Shown in pieces: positions 1 through 5,522 of a stretch of DNA of 6,216 bases (positions within the stretch are counted from its first letter, which is position 1; every line of letters begins with the position of its first letter). A model generated the notes under the pieces. It was not told the DNA's origin and did no database searches. It saw only the letters and a program-made list of their open reading frames with translations. Origin of the DNA: Acidobacteriota bacterium. Lineage in GTDB: Bacteria > Actinomycetota > Acidimicrobiia > Acidimicrobiales > SHLQ01. Location: the NCBI GenBank assembly GCA_022562835.1, contig JADFOM010000158.1:1-6216 (forward strand), in the 5' to 3' direction. A program made the position numbers and the translations under genes.

Positions 1-2
1 AG

Positions 3-98
3 GTCACCGAACTCGCATGGGACCTCGACGTCGCCGAGGATCTCGACCACCCCGATGTACGCGCACTGCTTGCAGCCGAACGCAGGAGAGCACGATGA
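3..98 (+). CDS. 3' end of an unidentified gene, possibly a CofC/FbiD-like nucleotidyltransferase
   Basis: An open frame enters from the left edge and runs 31 codons to a TGA at 96-98. Its reading frame is supported by the ATGA overlap with the ATG of the next gene at 95, an arrangement typical of co-translated genes. The visible peptide begins VTELAWDLDVAEDL and ends in an Arg-rich tail (AAERRRAR). The pattern 'D-[LV]-D-x-x-x-D-L' close to the C-terminus resembles the end of MobA-like nucleotidyltransferases such as 2-phospho-L-lactate guanylyltransferase, which acts in coenzyme F420 synthesis. That assignment is a guess from about ten residues. The reality of the coding end is much better supported than its function. 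The first two bases of the window belong to an incomplete codon. Confidence 0.6.
   Translation, partial: VTELAWDLDVAEDLDHPDVRALLAAERRRAR
84..90 (+). promoter_or_regulatory. Ribosome binding site that fixes the PIG-L gene start
   Basis: AGGAGAG, with GGAG at 85-88, lies six bases before the ATG at 95. It sits inside the last codons of the upstream gene. It selects ATG 95 over an in-frame ATG at 17, which would add 26 arginine-rich residues unlike the family N-terminus. Confidence 0.75.
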
Positions 99-811
99 GG
101 GTCGATCTCGCGACGCCGGGCTCGGCGCTAGCAATCGCCGCACACCCCGACGATGTCGAGTTCAATTGCGGTGGCACGCTTGCGAAATGGGCCGCTCAGG
201 GCGTCACAGTTCACCATCTCATCTGCACCGACGGGTCGAAGGGAACATGGGACCCAAACGAGAACCTCGATGTACTCGTCGATACCCGCGTTGTCGAACA
301 GCGCTCCGCTGCGGCGGCACTCGGCGCATCCGGCGACGTCGTCATGCTGGGTCGCACCGATGGTGAGCTGACCAGCGACGCTGGCACCGTCGAGGAAATT
401 GCGCTATGGATCCGTCGCTTGCGCCCCGAAGTGGTGTTTGGTCACGATCCCTGGAAGCGCTGGCGTTTGCACCCGGACCATCGCGCCGCCGGTCAACTCG
501 TCTGCGACGGCGTTGTCGCCGCTAGAGACCCACACTTCTTCGCCCACCAAGACGAACCTCATCACCGCCCGGACGCTCTGTTGTTGTTCGAGACAGACGA
601 ACCGAACCACTACGAGCAAATCGAGACTGGGGCGAAGATCGCTGCACTGCTAGAACACCGGTCGCAGTTCGTCACAACGATGCAAATCGATGATCCGGAC
701 GACATTTCGCAGCGAGACGCCTTCGCGGCAATCATCAGTGGCGAAGCACGCAAACACGGCCGCTCCATCGGCGTCCGCTTCGCCGAGCCGTTCCGCTCAA
801 TCGCCACGTGA
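95..811 (+). CDS. PIG-L (LmbE) family metal-dependent deacetylase
   Basis: The product is a 238-residue cytoplasmic protein of the PIG-L/LmbE family. Known members (MshB, Mca, BshB) use zinc to hydrolyse an N-acetyl or amide bond on glucosaminyl or thiol-conjugate substrates. The hallmark AHPDDVE motif is at residues 16-22. By family analogy H17 and D20 are metal ligands and D19 is the probable catalytic base. The second motif HPDH is at 126-129, where H129 would be the third ligand and H126 a catalytic histidine. The conserved CGGTLA (25-30) and LICTDGSKG (42-50) also fit. The length is normal and no signal peptide is visible. The start is ATG 95, with a good Shine-Dalgarno and a 4-base ATGA overlap with the preceding gene, so translational coupling is likely. 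Actinobacteria use such enzymes in mycothiol metabolism, but the sequence alone does not identify the substrate. MshB or Mca identity is not claimed. Confidence 0.92.
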   Translation: MRVDLATPGSALAIAAHPDDVEFNCGGTLAKWAAQGVTVHHLICTDGSKGTWDPNENLDVLVDTRVVEQRSAAAALGASGDVVMLGRTDGELTSDAGTVEEIALWIRRLRPEVVFGHDPWKRWRLHPDHRAAGQLVCDGVVAARDPHFFAHQDEPHHRPDALLLFETDEPNHYEQIETGAKIAALLEHRSQFVTTMQIDDPDDISQRDAFAAIISGEARKHGRSIGVRFAEPFRSIAT

Positions 812-848
812 GATACATCCAGGCGACAGTTCTGGCTGCGGGCTCGTC

Positions 849-1748
849 CTACTGCGACACCGGACGGGACAACAAATCTTCAATCAGCTCGCAGAGACGT
901 AACGGCTGATCGCCCTGGATGCTGTGCCCGGCATCGGCCACAACGGTGTGACGCACCTCGGGCTGTAGCGAACGGAACCGCTCGACATCCTCATCGGACA
1001 CCACGCTCCAGGCGCCACCCTGCCACAGATCAATCGGGGCAACGACCGCAGCCACCTTGTCCCAAAGGTCTCCGAAATCGGGCATCTCCCCGCCCTCTGA
1101 TTTCCACCCACGCATCGGGTCATAGCGCCACGACCAACGTCCGTCGTCAAGTTCACGGGCGTTGTGCAAGATGCCACGCCGCAAGCTCGACTCCGAACGA
1201 GTCGGATTGTGCTCGATGGTGCGTTCGAGAATCGCTTCGAAAGACTCGAAGAACTCGGGCCCGTCGACAAACGACACAATCGGTTCGGCCTTTTCGTGGT
1301 CGGTTCCAGGTGTCACATCTACGACACCGAGGCGTCTCACCAACTCCGGGCGGTCCGCCGCTAGGCACACCGCCGTCAACCCGCCCATCGACATACCGAT
1401 CACGGCATCGGCTGTGGGAGCCAGAGTCGCCACCACGTCTGCGACCTCGTTGGACAGCACCTGGGGAAGATAATCTTGCTTTGGCCGCCAGTCGGAATGG
1501 CCGTGCCCGGGGAGATCAATAGCGATTAGCGGACGATCCAATGCCAGCGCAACCGTGTCCCAAGTGTGCGCGTTTTGAGCACCACCGTGGAGCAAGACCA
1601 GCTCCGGCGGGCTCTCACCCCAGACCAGAGTTGAAACCACGAGACCCTCGACAACGGTGTCGACTCGACGCACGGTTGGATCGCTGGTCCGGTCCAAACC
1701 GGCGTCTGCAGCGTTGTCGGCAAACATCGAGAACTCGTCGTAGGTCAT
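849..1748 (-). CDS. Alpha/beta hydrolase fold protein
   Basis: The product is a 299-residue protein with the alpha/beta hydrolase core starting near residue 48. The HGG oxyanion-hole motif is at 54-56, followed by DLPGHGHSD at 78-86. The nucleophile elbow GMSMG is at 118-122 with S120 as nucleophile. The probable catalytic histidine is H275 in DAGHSIQGDQP. The usual acid position after strand 7 reads GGAWSVVSDED (244-254), with Ser rather than Asp at the expected spot, so the acid may be D252, D254 or D144. The family includes esterases, epoxide hydrolases, dehalogenases and C-C hydrolases. I cannot say which this is. No signal peptide is seen, so it is probably cytoplasmic. The start is ATG 1748, because AGGGAG lies four bases upstream. 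A longer frame to 1994 would overlap the permease gene throughout. It is the last gene of the putative four-gene operon, 8 bases after the permease stop. Confidence 0.9.
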   Translation of the reverse strand: MTYDEFSMFADNAADAGLDRTSDPTVRRVDTVVEGLVVSTLVWGESPPELVLLHGGAQNAHTWDTVALALDRPLIAIDLPGHGHSDWRPKQDYLPQVLSNEVADVVATLAPTADAVIGMSMGGLTAVCLAADRPELVRRLGVVDVTPGTDHEKAEPIVSFVDGPEFFESFEAILERTIEHNPTRSESSLRRGILHNARELDDGRWSWRYDPMRGWKSEGGEMPDFGDLWDKVAAVVAPIDLWQGGAWSVVSDEDVERFRSLQPEVRHTVVADAGHSIQGDQPLRLCELIEDLLSRPVSQ

Positions 1749-1752
1749 TGCA

Positions 1753-1758
1753 CTCCCT
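1753..1758 (-). promoter_or_regulatory. Ribosome binding site of the hydrolase gene, overlapping the permease stop
   Basis: On the minus strand AGGGAG precedes the hydrolase ATG by four bases. Its first bases are part of the permease stop codon TAG (1759-1757). Ribosomes ending on the permease message would therefore lie on the next initiation site, which points to translational coupling and supports ATG 1748 as the start. Confidence 0.7.
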
Positions 1759-2599
1759 AGGTTCGTGTCGGTTCTGAGGCGGCCGCGCGACGCCCGCCGC
1801 GTCGTGACGTCGCGCCACGAATTTCCCAACTGAAGTTGCGCGCAGAATAGACCGCCGCGGCGCTGCCCCAAAGGGCCATGACCGCAAGACGATCCCATTC
1901 GATCGCAGGCGCTTCGGTGAAGGGACTGAAGGCAGCGCCGAGCGACTCGACAAAGGGTCGCAAGGGAAACAGATCGCCCACAAAGGTCAGCCACCCCGCA
2001 GTGTCGCTGCCCAGACTTATGAATACACCCGATGCAATCGCCATAGGCAGGATCGTCGCGTTGGCCAAGGCGGGAGCGGAGGCCGCTGACGGCGCAATCA
2101 CTGCGAGAGCCACGCCGAGCGACGCAAAACAGCAGATACCCACCGTGAAGCTCAAGAGAATCGCCGGCATCTTCGCGGCCTCGATCGATAGGTCATAAAC
2201 GAGCCATCCAACGCCGATCATGAGGGTGCCCGACACCGCCGCGATCAGTGCTGCCGATCCGATGACACCGCACATCAAAGCCGAGGTGGGCAGCGGCGTC
2301 CCTCGATGTCGCTTAAGGACTCCGGTGTCTCGCTGGGTTGAAAGGAAGATCCCGATGTTCGTATAAGTAGCCGACGCGATCGAGAACACCGCTAGAGCCG
2401 GCGCATAGAACTGCGCCGTAGTCAATGTTCCAAAGGACGTATCGAAGGTGTCGTTGCCAAACACTGCAACGAAAAGAACCAACATCACCAAAGGGAGGAG
2501 CGTCGAGAAGAACGCCGCGACCGGTGTGCGGACGAAGAGCCGGTTCTGGTACCGCGCGTGAACCCACGCCAAGCGAGCAAAGCTCGGCCAATCATTCAT
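1757..2599 (-). CDS. ABC-2 type transporter permease (DrrB-like)
   Basis: The product is a 280-residue integral membrane protein, normal in size for an ABC-2 permease. Hydrophobic segments lie roughly at residues 26-48, 62-86, 108-135, 144-170, 178-197 and 238-253, giving the six-segment layout of the family. The cytoplasmic motif QRDTGVLKRHRGTPLP (89-104) matches the conserved 'ER-x-x-GTL-K-R-x-R-x-TP-LP' loop between helices 2 and 3 in DrrB/YhhJ-type exporters. The N-terminal stretch with Arg-Tyr-Gln-Asn-Arg is typical of the interfacial helix. The tail after 258 is basic (RGATSRRGGRR). It would dimerise in the inner membrane and pair with the ATPase encoded just upstream. The ATPase TGA and this ATG overlap as ATGA (2599-2596). 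No strong Shine-Dalgarno is visible, so initiation probably depends on coupling. Substrate unknown; lipids, antibiotics or polymers are handled by relatives. Confidence 0.9.
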   Translation of the reverse strand: MNDWPSFARLAWVHARYQNRLFVRTPVAAFFSTLLPLVMLVLFVAVFGNDTFDTSFGTLTTAQFYAPALAVFSIASATYTNIGIFLSTQRDTGVLKRHRGTPLPTSALMCGVIGSAALIAAVSGTLMIGVGWLVYDLSIEAAKMPAILLSFTVGICCFASLGVALAVIAPSAASAPALANATILPMAIASGVFISLGSDTAGWLTFVGDLFPLRPFVESLGAAFSPFTEAPAIEWDRLAVMALWGSAAAVYSARNFSWEIRGATSRRGGRRAAASEPTRT

Positions 2600-3516
2600 G
2601 TCGGGTCCAGCTTCACGTCGCCGTCGAGGAGGTCGAGGTACACATCCTCGAGGCTCGGACGACGCAGCTCTAGATCATGGAAACTCACCCCGTGTTCGAT
2701 CGCCCAACCGGTGAGCGCGTGAAGATCCTCGGTCGGGTCATCGGTACTCAATGTGATGAAACCGTCGGACTCTGTGGCGCGATCGGCCATCGTCTCGGGA
2801 AGAGATCCGTGTGGCGCGCCGGACGCGGCGAAGCGGATCACCGGGTCGCGCGAATGTGGACCGATGATTGTCTCGGGTGTGGCGTCGGCGATGACTCGGC
2901 CCTTGTCCAACACGATGATGCGATCAGCAAGCCGGTCGGCCTCGTCCATGTAGTGCGTCGTCAACACGATCGTCGTCCCACTGGCCCGTAGCGAACTCAA
3001 CATGTCCCACGACGCACGGCGCGCCGCTGGGTCGAAGCCGGTTGTTGGCTCGTCGAGAAACAACAGTTCGGGATCTCCGATCAGACCGAGAGCGACATCG
3101 ACGCGCCGCTGCTGGCCACCCGACAGTGTTTTGATTCGCTCGTTCGCCTTGGCGCCGATATCGACGGCCTCCATGACCTCATCCACACCGCGTGGGCTGC
3201 GGTAGCTGGCGGCGTACAACTCGATGGTTTCGGCGACTGTGAGCTCGACATCGAAACCGCTTGACTGCAAGACGATGCCAACACGGTCGCGCAGAGTTCT
3301 ATCGCCATTGGCTGGATCTGTTCCGAGAACTGAAACGTCTCCACCATCTCGTGAGCGAAAGCCCTCGAGAATCTCTACCGTCGTCGACTTCCCGGCACCG
3401 TTGGGTCCCAGAATCGCCACGACCTCTCCGTAGCCAACCGAAAAACTGATCTCGTCGACTGCGACGAGATCGCCGTAACGTTTCGAGAGGCCGGCGACCT
3501 CGATTGCCTGGGACAA
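2596..3516 (-). CDS. ABC transporter ATP-binding protein (DrrA-like), TTG start
   Basis: The product is a 306-residue ATPase subunit of an exporter, working at the inner face of the membrane. Visible motifs in order: Walker A GPNGAGKS (37-44), Q-loop Q84, signature LSGGQ (131-135), Walker B LLFLDE (151-156) with E156 as catalytic base, the D-loop region near TGFDP (159-163), and H-loop H188. After about residue 225 there is a C-terminal domain of the DUF4162 type ending in RRPSLEDVYLDL, as in DrrA-like drug and lipid exporters. The start must be TTG 3516. An in-frame TGA lies only two codons upstream, the conserved IEVAGLSKRYG begins at residue 5, and no ATG or GTG lies between. The Shine-Dalgarno is weak. 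It lies 6 bases after the PEBP-like gene and overlaps the permease by 4 bases. All catalytic residues are present, so it should be active. Substrate is not determinable. Confidence 0.93.
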   Translation of the reverse strand: MSQAIEVAGLSKRYGDLVAVDEISFSVGYGEVVAILGPNGAGKSTTVEILEGFRSRDGGDVSVLGTDPANGDRTLRDRVGIVLQSSGFDVELTVAETIELYAASYRSPRGVDEVMEAVDIGAKANERIKTLSGGQQRRVDVALGLIGDPELLFLDEPTTGFDPAARRASWDMLSSLRASGTTIVLTTHYMDEADRLADRIIVLDKGRVIADATPETIIGPHSRDPVIRFAASGAPHGSLPETMADRATESDGFITLSTDDPTEDLHALTGWAIEHGVSFHDLELRRPSLEDVYLDLLDGDVKLDPT

Positions 3517-3522
3517 GGACGC

Positions 3523-4137
3523 TCAGATCTCGGGGTTGAGCGAGTAGGTCCCAACGACCGATGCCGTCGCCAGAAGATGGCCGTCCATCGCCGCTCGCGC
3601 TTCTGCTAGACCGAATTCACCGGTCAGGCCGAGCGTTTCGATGTCGAGGGCATGAATCGTGAAGTTGTAGTTGTGGACGCGTTCGTCGTTTTTGGGCGGG
3701 CACGGTCCGTCATAGTCGCCATAAACACCTTCCATCTCGGGATCACCAGCGAACCAACTCGTGTAGTCGTTGTGCCCAGAGATCCCGATCGGTCCTGCAC
3801 CGGGCTTCTTGCCGCGCACTGTTACTCCATCGCTGGCGGCCGCTTCGGAGATACGTCGAGTCTGGGCTGCAATGTCGATCATCACCCAATGCGTGAACTC
3901 TGCTCGTGGCAGGTCGATGGGCACGGTGACACCAGGCTTGTTGACGTTGGTCGCGTCGGTCGGGGCATCGCTATCGATGCACAACACAACGAACGACCGT
4001 GTGTCGGGCGGAACATCATTCCACACCATCGCGGGATTGCGGTTGCCTCCCATGCCGTTCAGTCCGCAGAACGCGAATCTTTCCGGGATCGGTTCGCCAT
4101 CTCCGAATCCTTCGATATCGAGGCTCATCGCCACCAT
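3523..4137 (-). CDS. YbhB/YbcL-type PEBP (Raf kinase inhibitor-like) family protein
   Basis: The product is a 204-residue protein of the phosphatidylethanolamine-binding protein family. It shows the ligand-site motifs in order: CIDSDAP (53-59), FTHWVMIDI (81-89), GDYDGPCPP (140-148) and HNYNFTIHALD (155-165). Family conserved anion-site residues would include D55 or D57, H83, H155 and Y157. It belongs to a longer bacterial subgroup with an insertion between DSDAP and HW (NVNKPGVTVPIDLPRAEF). Bacterial members have no settled biochemical role; ligand binding or protease/kinase modulation is proposed by homology only. No signal peptide is visible. The start ATG 4137 is favoured by GGGGAG seven bases upstream; a second in-frame ATG at 4128 is possible. 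It is the first gene of the putative operon with the ABC exporter, and its stop is followed after 6 bases by the ATPase TTG in the same frame. Confidence 0.9.
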   Translation of the reverse strand: MVAMSLDIEGFGDGEPIPERFAFCGLNGMGGNRNPAMVWNDVPPDTRSFVVLCIDSDAPTDATNVNKPGVTVPIDLPRAEFTHWVMIDIAAQTRRISEAAASDGVTVRGKKPGAGPIGISGHNDYTSWFAGDPEMEGVYGDYDGPCPPKNDERVHNYNFTIHALDIETLGLTGEFGLAEARAAMDGHLLATASVVGTYSLNPEI

Positions 4138-4144
4138 TGCTGCA

Positions 4145-4150
4145 CTCCCC
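4145..4150 (-). promoter_or_regulatory. Ribosome binding site of the PEBP-like gene
   Basis: GGGGAG on the minus strand lies seven bases before ATG 4137. Spacing to the alternative ATG 4128 would be 16 bases, which is too long, so it decides the start. The surrounding block (4141-4153) nearly repeats the one before the hydrolase start. Confidence 0.65.
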
Positions 4151-4171
4151 TAGTCACGCCACGCGAATGTC

Positions 4172-4201
4172 TTGCACTACCGCTGCGTCGTCGCGCACAA
4201 T
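4172..4201 (+). promoter_or_regulatory. Candidate promoter for the DUF2007-like gene
   Basis: TTGCAC (4172-4177) and CACAAT (4196-4201) are separated by 18 bases. Each matches four of six positions of the sigma70-type consensus. Transcription would begin near 4208, about 40 bases before GTG 4250. This was judged by eye; chance matches of this quality are common. Confidence 0.3.
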
Positions 4202-4226
4202 ACCCTGTCGGAAAGCCATGTGGCAC
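4197..4226 (-). promoter_or_regulatory. Candidate promoter for the PEBP/ABC/hydrolase cluster
   Basis: On the minus strand GTGCCA (4226-4221) and TATTGT (4202-4197) are 18 bases apart, each with four of six consensus matches. Transcription would start near 4190, about 50 bases before ATG 4137. The -10 would overlap that of the opposing candidate promoter. Weak evidence, but a promoter for the four-gene cluster is expected in this divergent gap. Confidence 0.25.
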
Positions 4227-4249
4227 ACCTCAGCGCAACGAGAACATCC

Positions 4250-4621
4250 GTGACCGAGACGACGATTATCGCCGAGTACGGCAGCAGGTTCGACGCGGAC
4301 CTCGCCGTTGCGAAGCTGTCGGGACACGACATCATCGCGGCGACGTGGTCAGACCCTGCAGCCTCGATCGCTCCACACCATGTGACCGACCGCGTTTTTC
4401 GCGTGGTGGTCCATGCCGATGCCGCCGAGGACGCCCGGGCACTGCTCGAGTCTGACCCTGCGGCCACCGATCTCGATGAACAGTTCTACTTTCAAGGATT
4501 CGCTCAGCGTCCGGTATGGGTCAGGAACACAACTCTGATAGTGCTCGCAGCAGTAGCAGGCCCGGTACTCGTGACGGTGACCATCTTGGCGTTTGGCTTG
4601 TTGGCCCATTTCATGCCCTAG
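4250..4621 (+). CDS. Small DUF2007-like protein with a C-terminal membrane segment
   Basis: The product is a 123-residue protein with two parts. Residues 6-68 form a compact alpha/beta domain: a strand (TIIAEY), a helix (FDADLAVAKLSG), strands, then RVFRVVVHADAAEDARALL. This order resembles DUF2007 'signal transducing' domains, where 'eAelak..L...gI.a' precedes 'vlV...d...A..lL'; the match is by pattern only. Residues 93-118 form one hydrophobic segment (TTLIVLAAVAGPVLVTVTIL and onward) preceded by RPVWVRN, so the N-terminal domain probably stays in the cytoplasm. No enzyme motif is visible, and no function is assigned. The start is taken as GTG 4250, whose Shine-Dalgarno is poor (ACGAGAA). 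The frame is open back to a TTG at 4172, but that extension lacks the family pattern and overlaps the candidate promoter. It is divergent from the PEBP-like gene and convergent with the next gene, 17 bases away. Confidence 0.72.
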   Translation: MTETTIIAEYGSRFDADLAVAKLSGHDIIAATWSDPAASIAPHHVTDRVFRVVVHADAAEDARALLESDPAATDLDEQFYFQGFAQRPVWVRNTTLIVLAAVAGPVLVTVTILAFGLLAHFMP

Positions 4622-4629
4622 ATGGGGCA
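4614..4629. terminator. Weak hairpin between convergent genes
   Basis: TGCCC (4614-4618) and GGGCA (4625-4629) can form a 5-bp stem with a six-base loop that includes the stop codon of the DUF2007-like gene. There is no T-tract on either side, so intrinsic termination is doubtful. It is listed because it is the only inverted repeat seen at this convergent junction. Confidence 0.2.
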
Positions 4630-4638
4630 CGCAGGAGA

Positions 4639-5391
4639 CTAGGAGGGTATCAGTGAGGAGACCGACGCAATCTCGATCGTGTCTTGAGTCGGCTGCTGAC
4701 GCCATAGTTTGATATTGCCAAGGTTGTCGATCCATTGAGCAGCTAGCACCGTCTCCACCACCACGGTCACCTCGCGTTCTGCGATGCAACGCTCGGGTGC
4801 GACCAGCAGCAAACACGCCACCAGGCGTGTTCCGCCGACGATCTCGGACAGCCCCATGCCGGTCGAGTAATCGTCTCGGACCGTACCGCCGACACGACGA
4901 AGCCGCTTCAGGACATCGCCCAATTCACTTGGCTCAACGCTGGTGACCTCGCGGTAGAGATTCTGAACCCATCCACGCACCAGCCCGTTGAGTCGATCTG
5001 CCACCTGTTCCGGTTCGCGGTCGGCCACTTCTACAAGGCGCTGCATACCGGGCAGTTCGACGCGTTCCCATGGTCGGCGTCGATGCACCATGTCAGGACC
5101 CGCCGGCGCGATGTACACGGTCGGGCCGTCGATACGACCGGTCACCGTAGAAACCATGCAGAGCACAGCGGTTGTGTCGTTCGGCGGGTTCATCGCATCG
5201 AGCGACGTATCGATCGATCCGAGAAGGCGACGTGCCGCTGATTCGGTGCTTCCGTCGGGCTCTCGCGCGGTCAGATCGATGCGGTCGAGTTCAAGTACGG
5301 TGTTGTCGTTGCGGGCGAAAAGCCGCTGCGCGATCAGCGCTACAAGTGCGGCCGCGACCATAACGCCCGTACAGACCAGAATTAGATCCAT
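4639..5391 (-). CDS. Unrecognised protein with one N-terminal membrane segment
   Basis: The product is a 250-residue protein that I do not recognise. Residues 3-23 (ILVCTGVMVAAALVALIAQR within) form one hydrophobic helix with no lipobox or clear signal-peptidase site, followed by R23 and R27. It is therefore likely a membrane anchor with the rest in the cytoplasm (positive-inside rule). The remainder is soluble and charged: an alpha-rich acidic stretch (32-68), a beta-like part (75-97), a probable helical region (113-168, including ADRLNGLVRGWVQNLYREV) and a C-terminal half with hydrophobic strands (188-198 RLVACLLLVAP; 207-217). Mixed strands and helices around 185-220 vaguely recall DUF1517, but I do not claim it. 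No catalytic motif is visible. ATG 5391 is supported by GAGGTG eight bases upstream, and reading is clean over 750 bases with actinobacterial codon bias. It appears monocistronic, convergent with the DUF2007-like gene. Confidence 0.8.
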   Translation of the reverse strand: MDLILVCTGVMVAAALVALIAQRLFARNDNTVLELDRIDLTAREPDGSTESAARRLLGSIDTSLDAMNPPNDTTAVLCMVSTVTGRIDGPTVYIAPAGPDMVHRRRPWERVELPGMQRLVEVADREPEQVADRLNGLVRGWVQNLYREVTSVEPSELGDVLKRLRRVGGTVRDDYSTGMGLSEIVGGTRLVACLLLVAPERCIAEREVTVVVETVLAAQWIDNLGNIKLWRQQPTQDTIEIASVSSLIPS

Positions 5392-5399
5392 TGCCCACG

Positions 5400-5405
5400 C
5401 ACCTC
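5400..5405 (-). promoter_or_regulatory. Ribosome binding site of the unrecognised membrane-anchored gene
   Basis: GAGGTG on the minus strand lies eight bases before ATG 5391 and supports this start, which places the hydrophobic helix at the very N-terminus. Confidence 0.6.
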
Positions 5406-5451
5406 GAAGTTTTCCAGCGAACCACCGGCCCGCTGTCGCTTCCCTGACCTG

Positions 5452-5480
5452 AGTGTCACAGCCGGTGCACGCGGACTCAA
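5452..5480 (-). promoter_or_regulatory. Candidate promoter for the unrecognised membrane-anchored gene
   Basis: On the minus strand TTGAGT (5480-5475) and GACACT (5457-5452) are separated by 17 bases, and the -10 is preceded by TGT, an extended -10 pattern. The -35 has four of six and the -10 three of six consensus matches. The leader to ATG 5391 would be about 55 bases. It lies in the 131-base gap between the two minus-strand genes. Judged by eye. Confidence 0.3.
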
Positions 5481-5501
5481 TGGGCTCGATGGTTCTATTT
5501 G

Positions 5502-5519
5502 ATGGGGCTGATGGCCCAT
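5502..5519 (-). terminator. Weak hairpin just after the SDR stop codon
   Basis: On the minus strand GGGC and GCCC (5517-5514 and 5508-5505) pair around a five-base loop. Two further A-T pairs can form past a bulged base. It begins a few bases after the SDR TAA (5525-5523). No T-tract follows, so it is at best a weak intrinsic or Rho-assisted terminator. Confidence 0.22.
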
Positions 5520-5522
5520 GGC

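Noticed and set aside
17..94. N-terminal extension of the PIG-L frame to ATG 17
   Set aside because: It encodes an Arg/Pro/Cys-rich stretch, overlaps the upstream gene's real frame, and the Shine-Dalgarno at 84-90 points to ATG 95.
819..835. CCAG/CTGG inverted repeat between the convergent deacetylase and hydrolase genes
   Set aside because: A 4-bp stem with a nine-base loop and no T-tract is too weak to call a terminator.
1749..1994. 82-codon upstream extension of the hydrolase frame
   Set aside because: It lies antiphase within the permease gene, is Arg/Cys-rich with no hydrolase similarity, and ATG 1748 has its own ribosome binding site.
4172..4249. TTG-started 26-codon extension of the DUF2007-like gene
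   Set aside because: It does not fit the domain pattern and overlaps the candidate promoter; GTG 4250 is preferred, though its Shine-Dalgarno is poor.
3652..4455. 267-codon plus-strand open frame opposite the PEBP-like gene
   Set aside because: It runs antisense to a clear family member and then through the DUF2007-like gene in another frame. Its composition (Arg/His/Cys-rich) is that of a high-GC shadow frame.
4349..4816. 155-codon minus-strand frame across the convergent junction
   Set aside because: It overlaps the ends of two better supported genes, has no recognisable pattern, and is rich in Arg, Cys and His.
5204..5220. Tandem ATCGATCG-like palindromic run inside the unrecognised gene
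   Set aside because: Short GATC/TCGA runs are common in this base composition and here simply encode the gene's own residues.
4988..5452. 154-codon plus-strand frame opposite the unrecognised gene
   Set aside because: It is a Ser/Arg/Thr-rich shadow; the minus-strand frame has the ribosome binding site and the membrane anchor.
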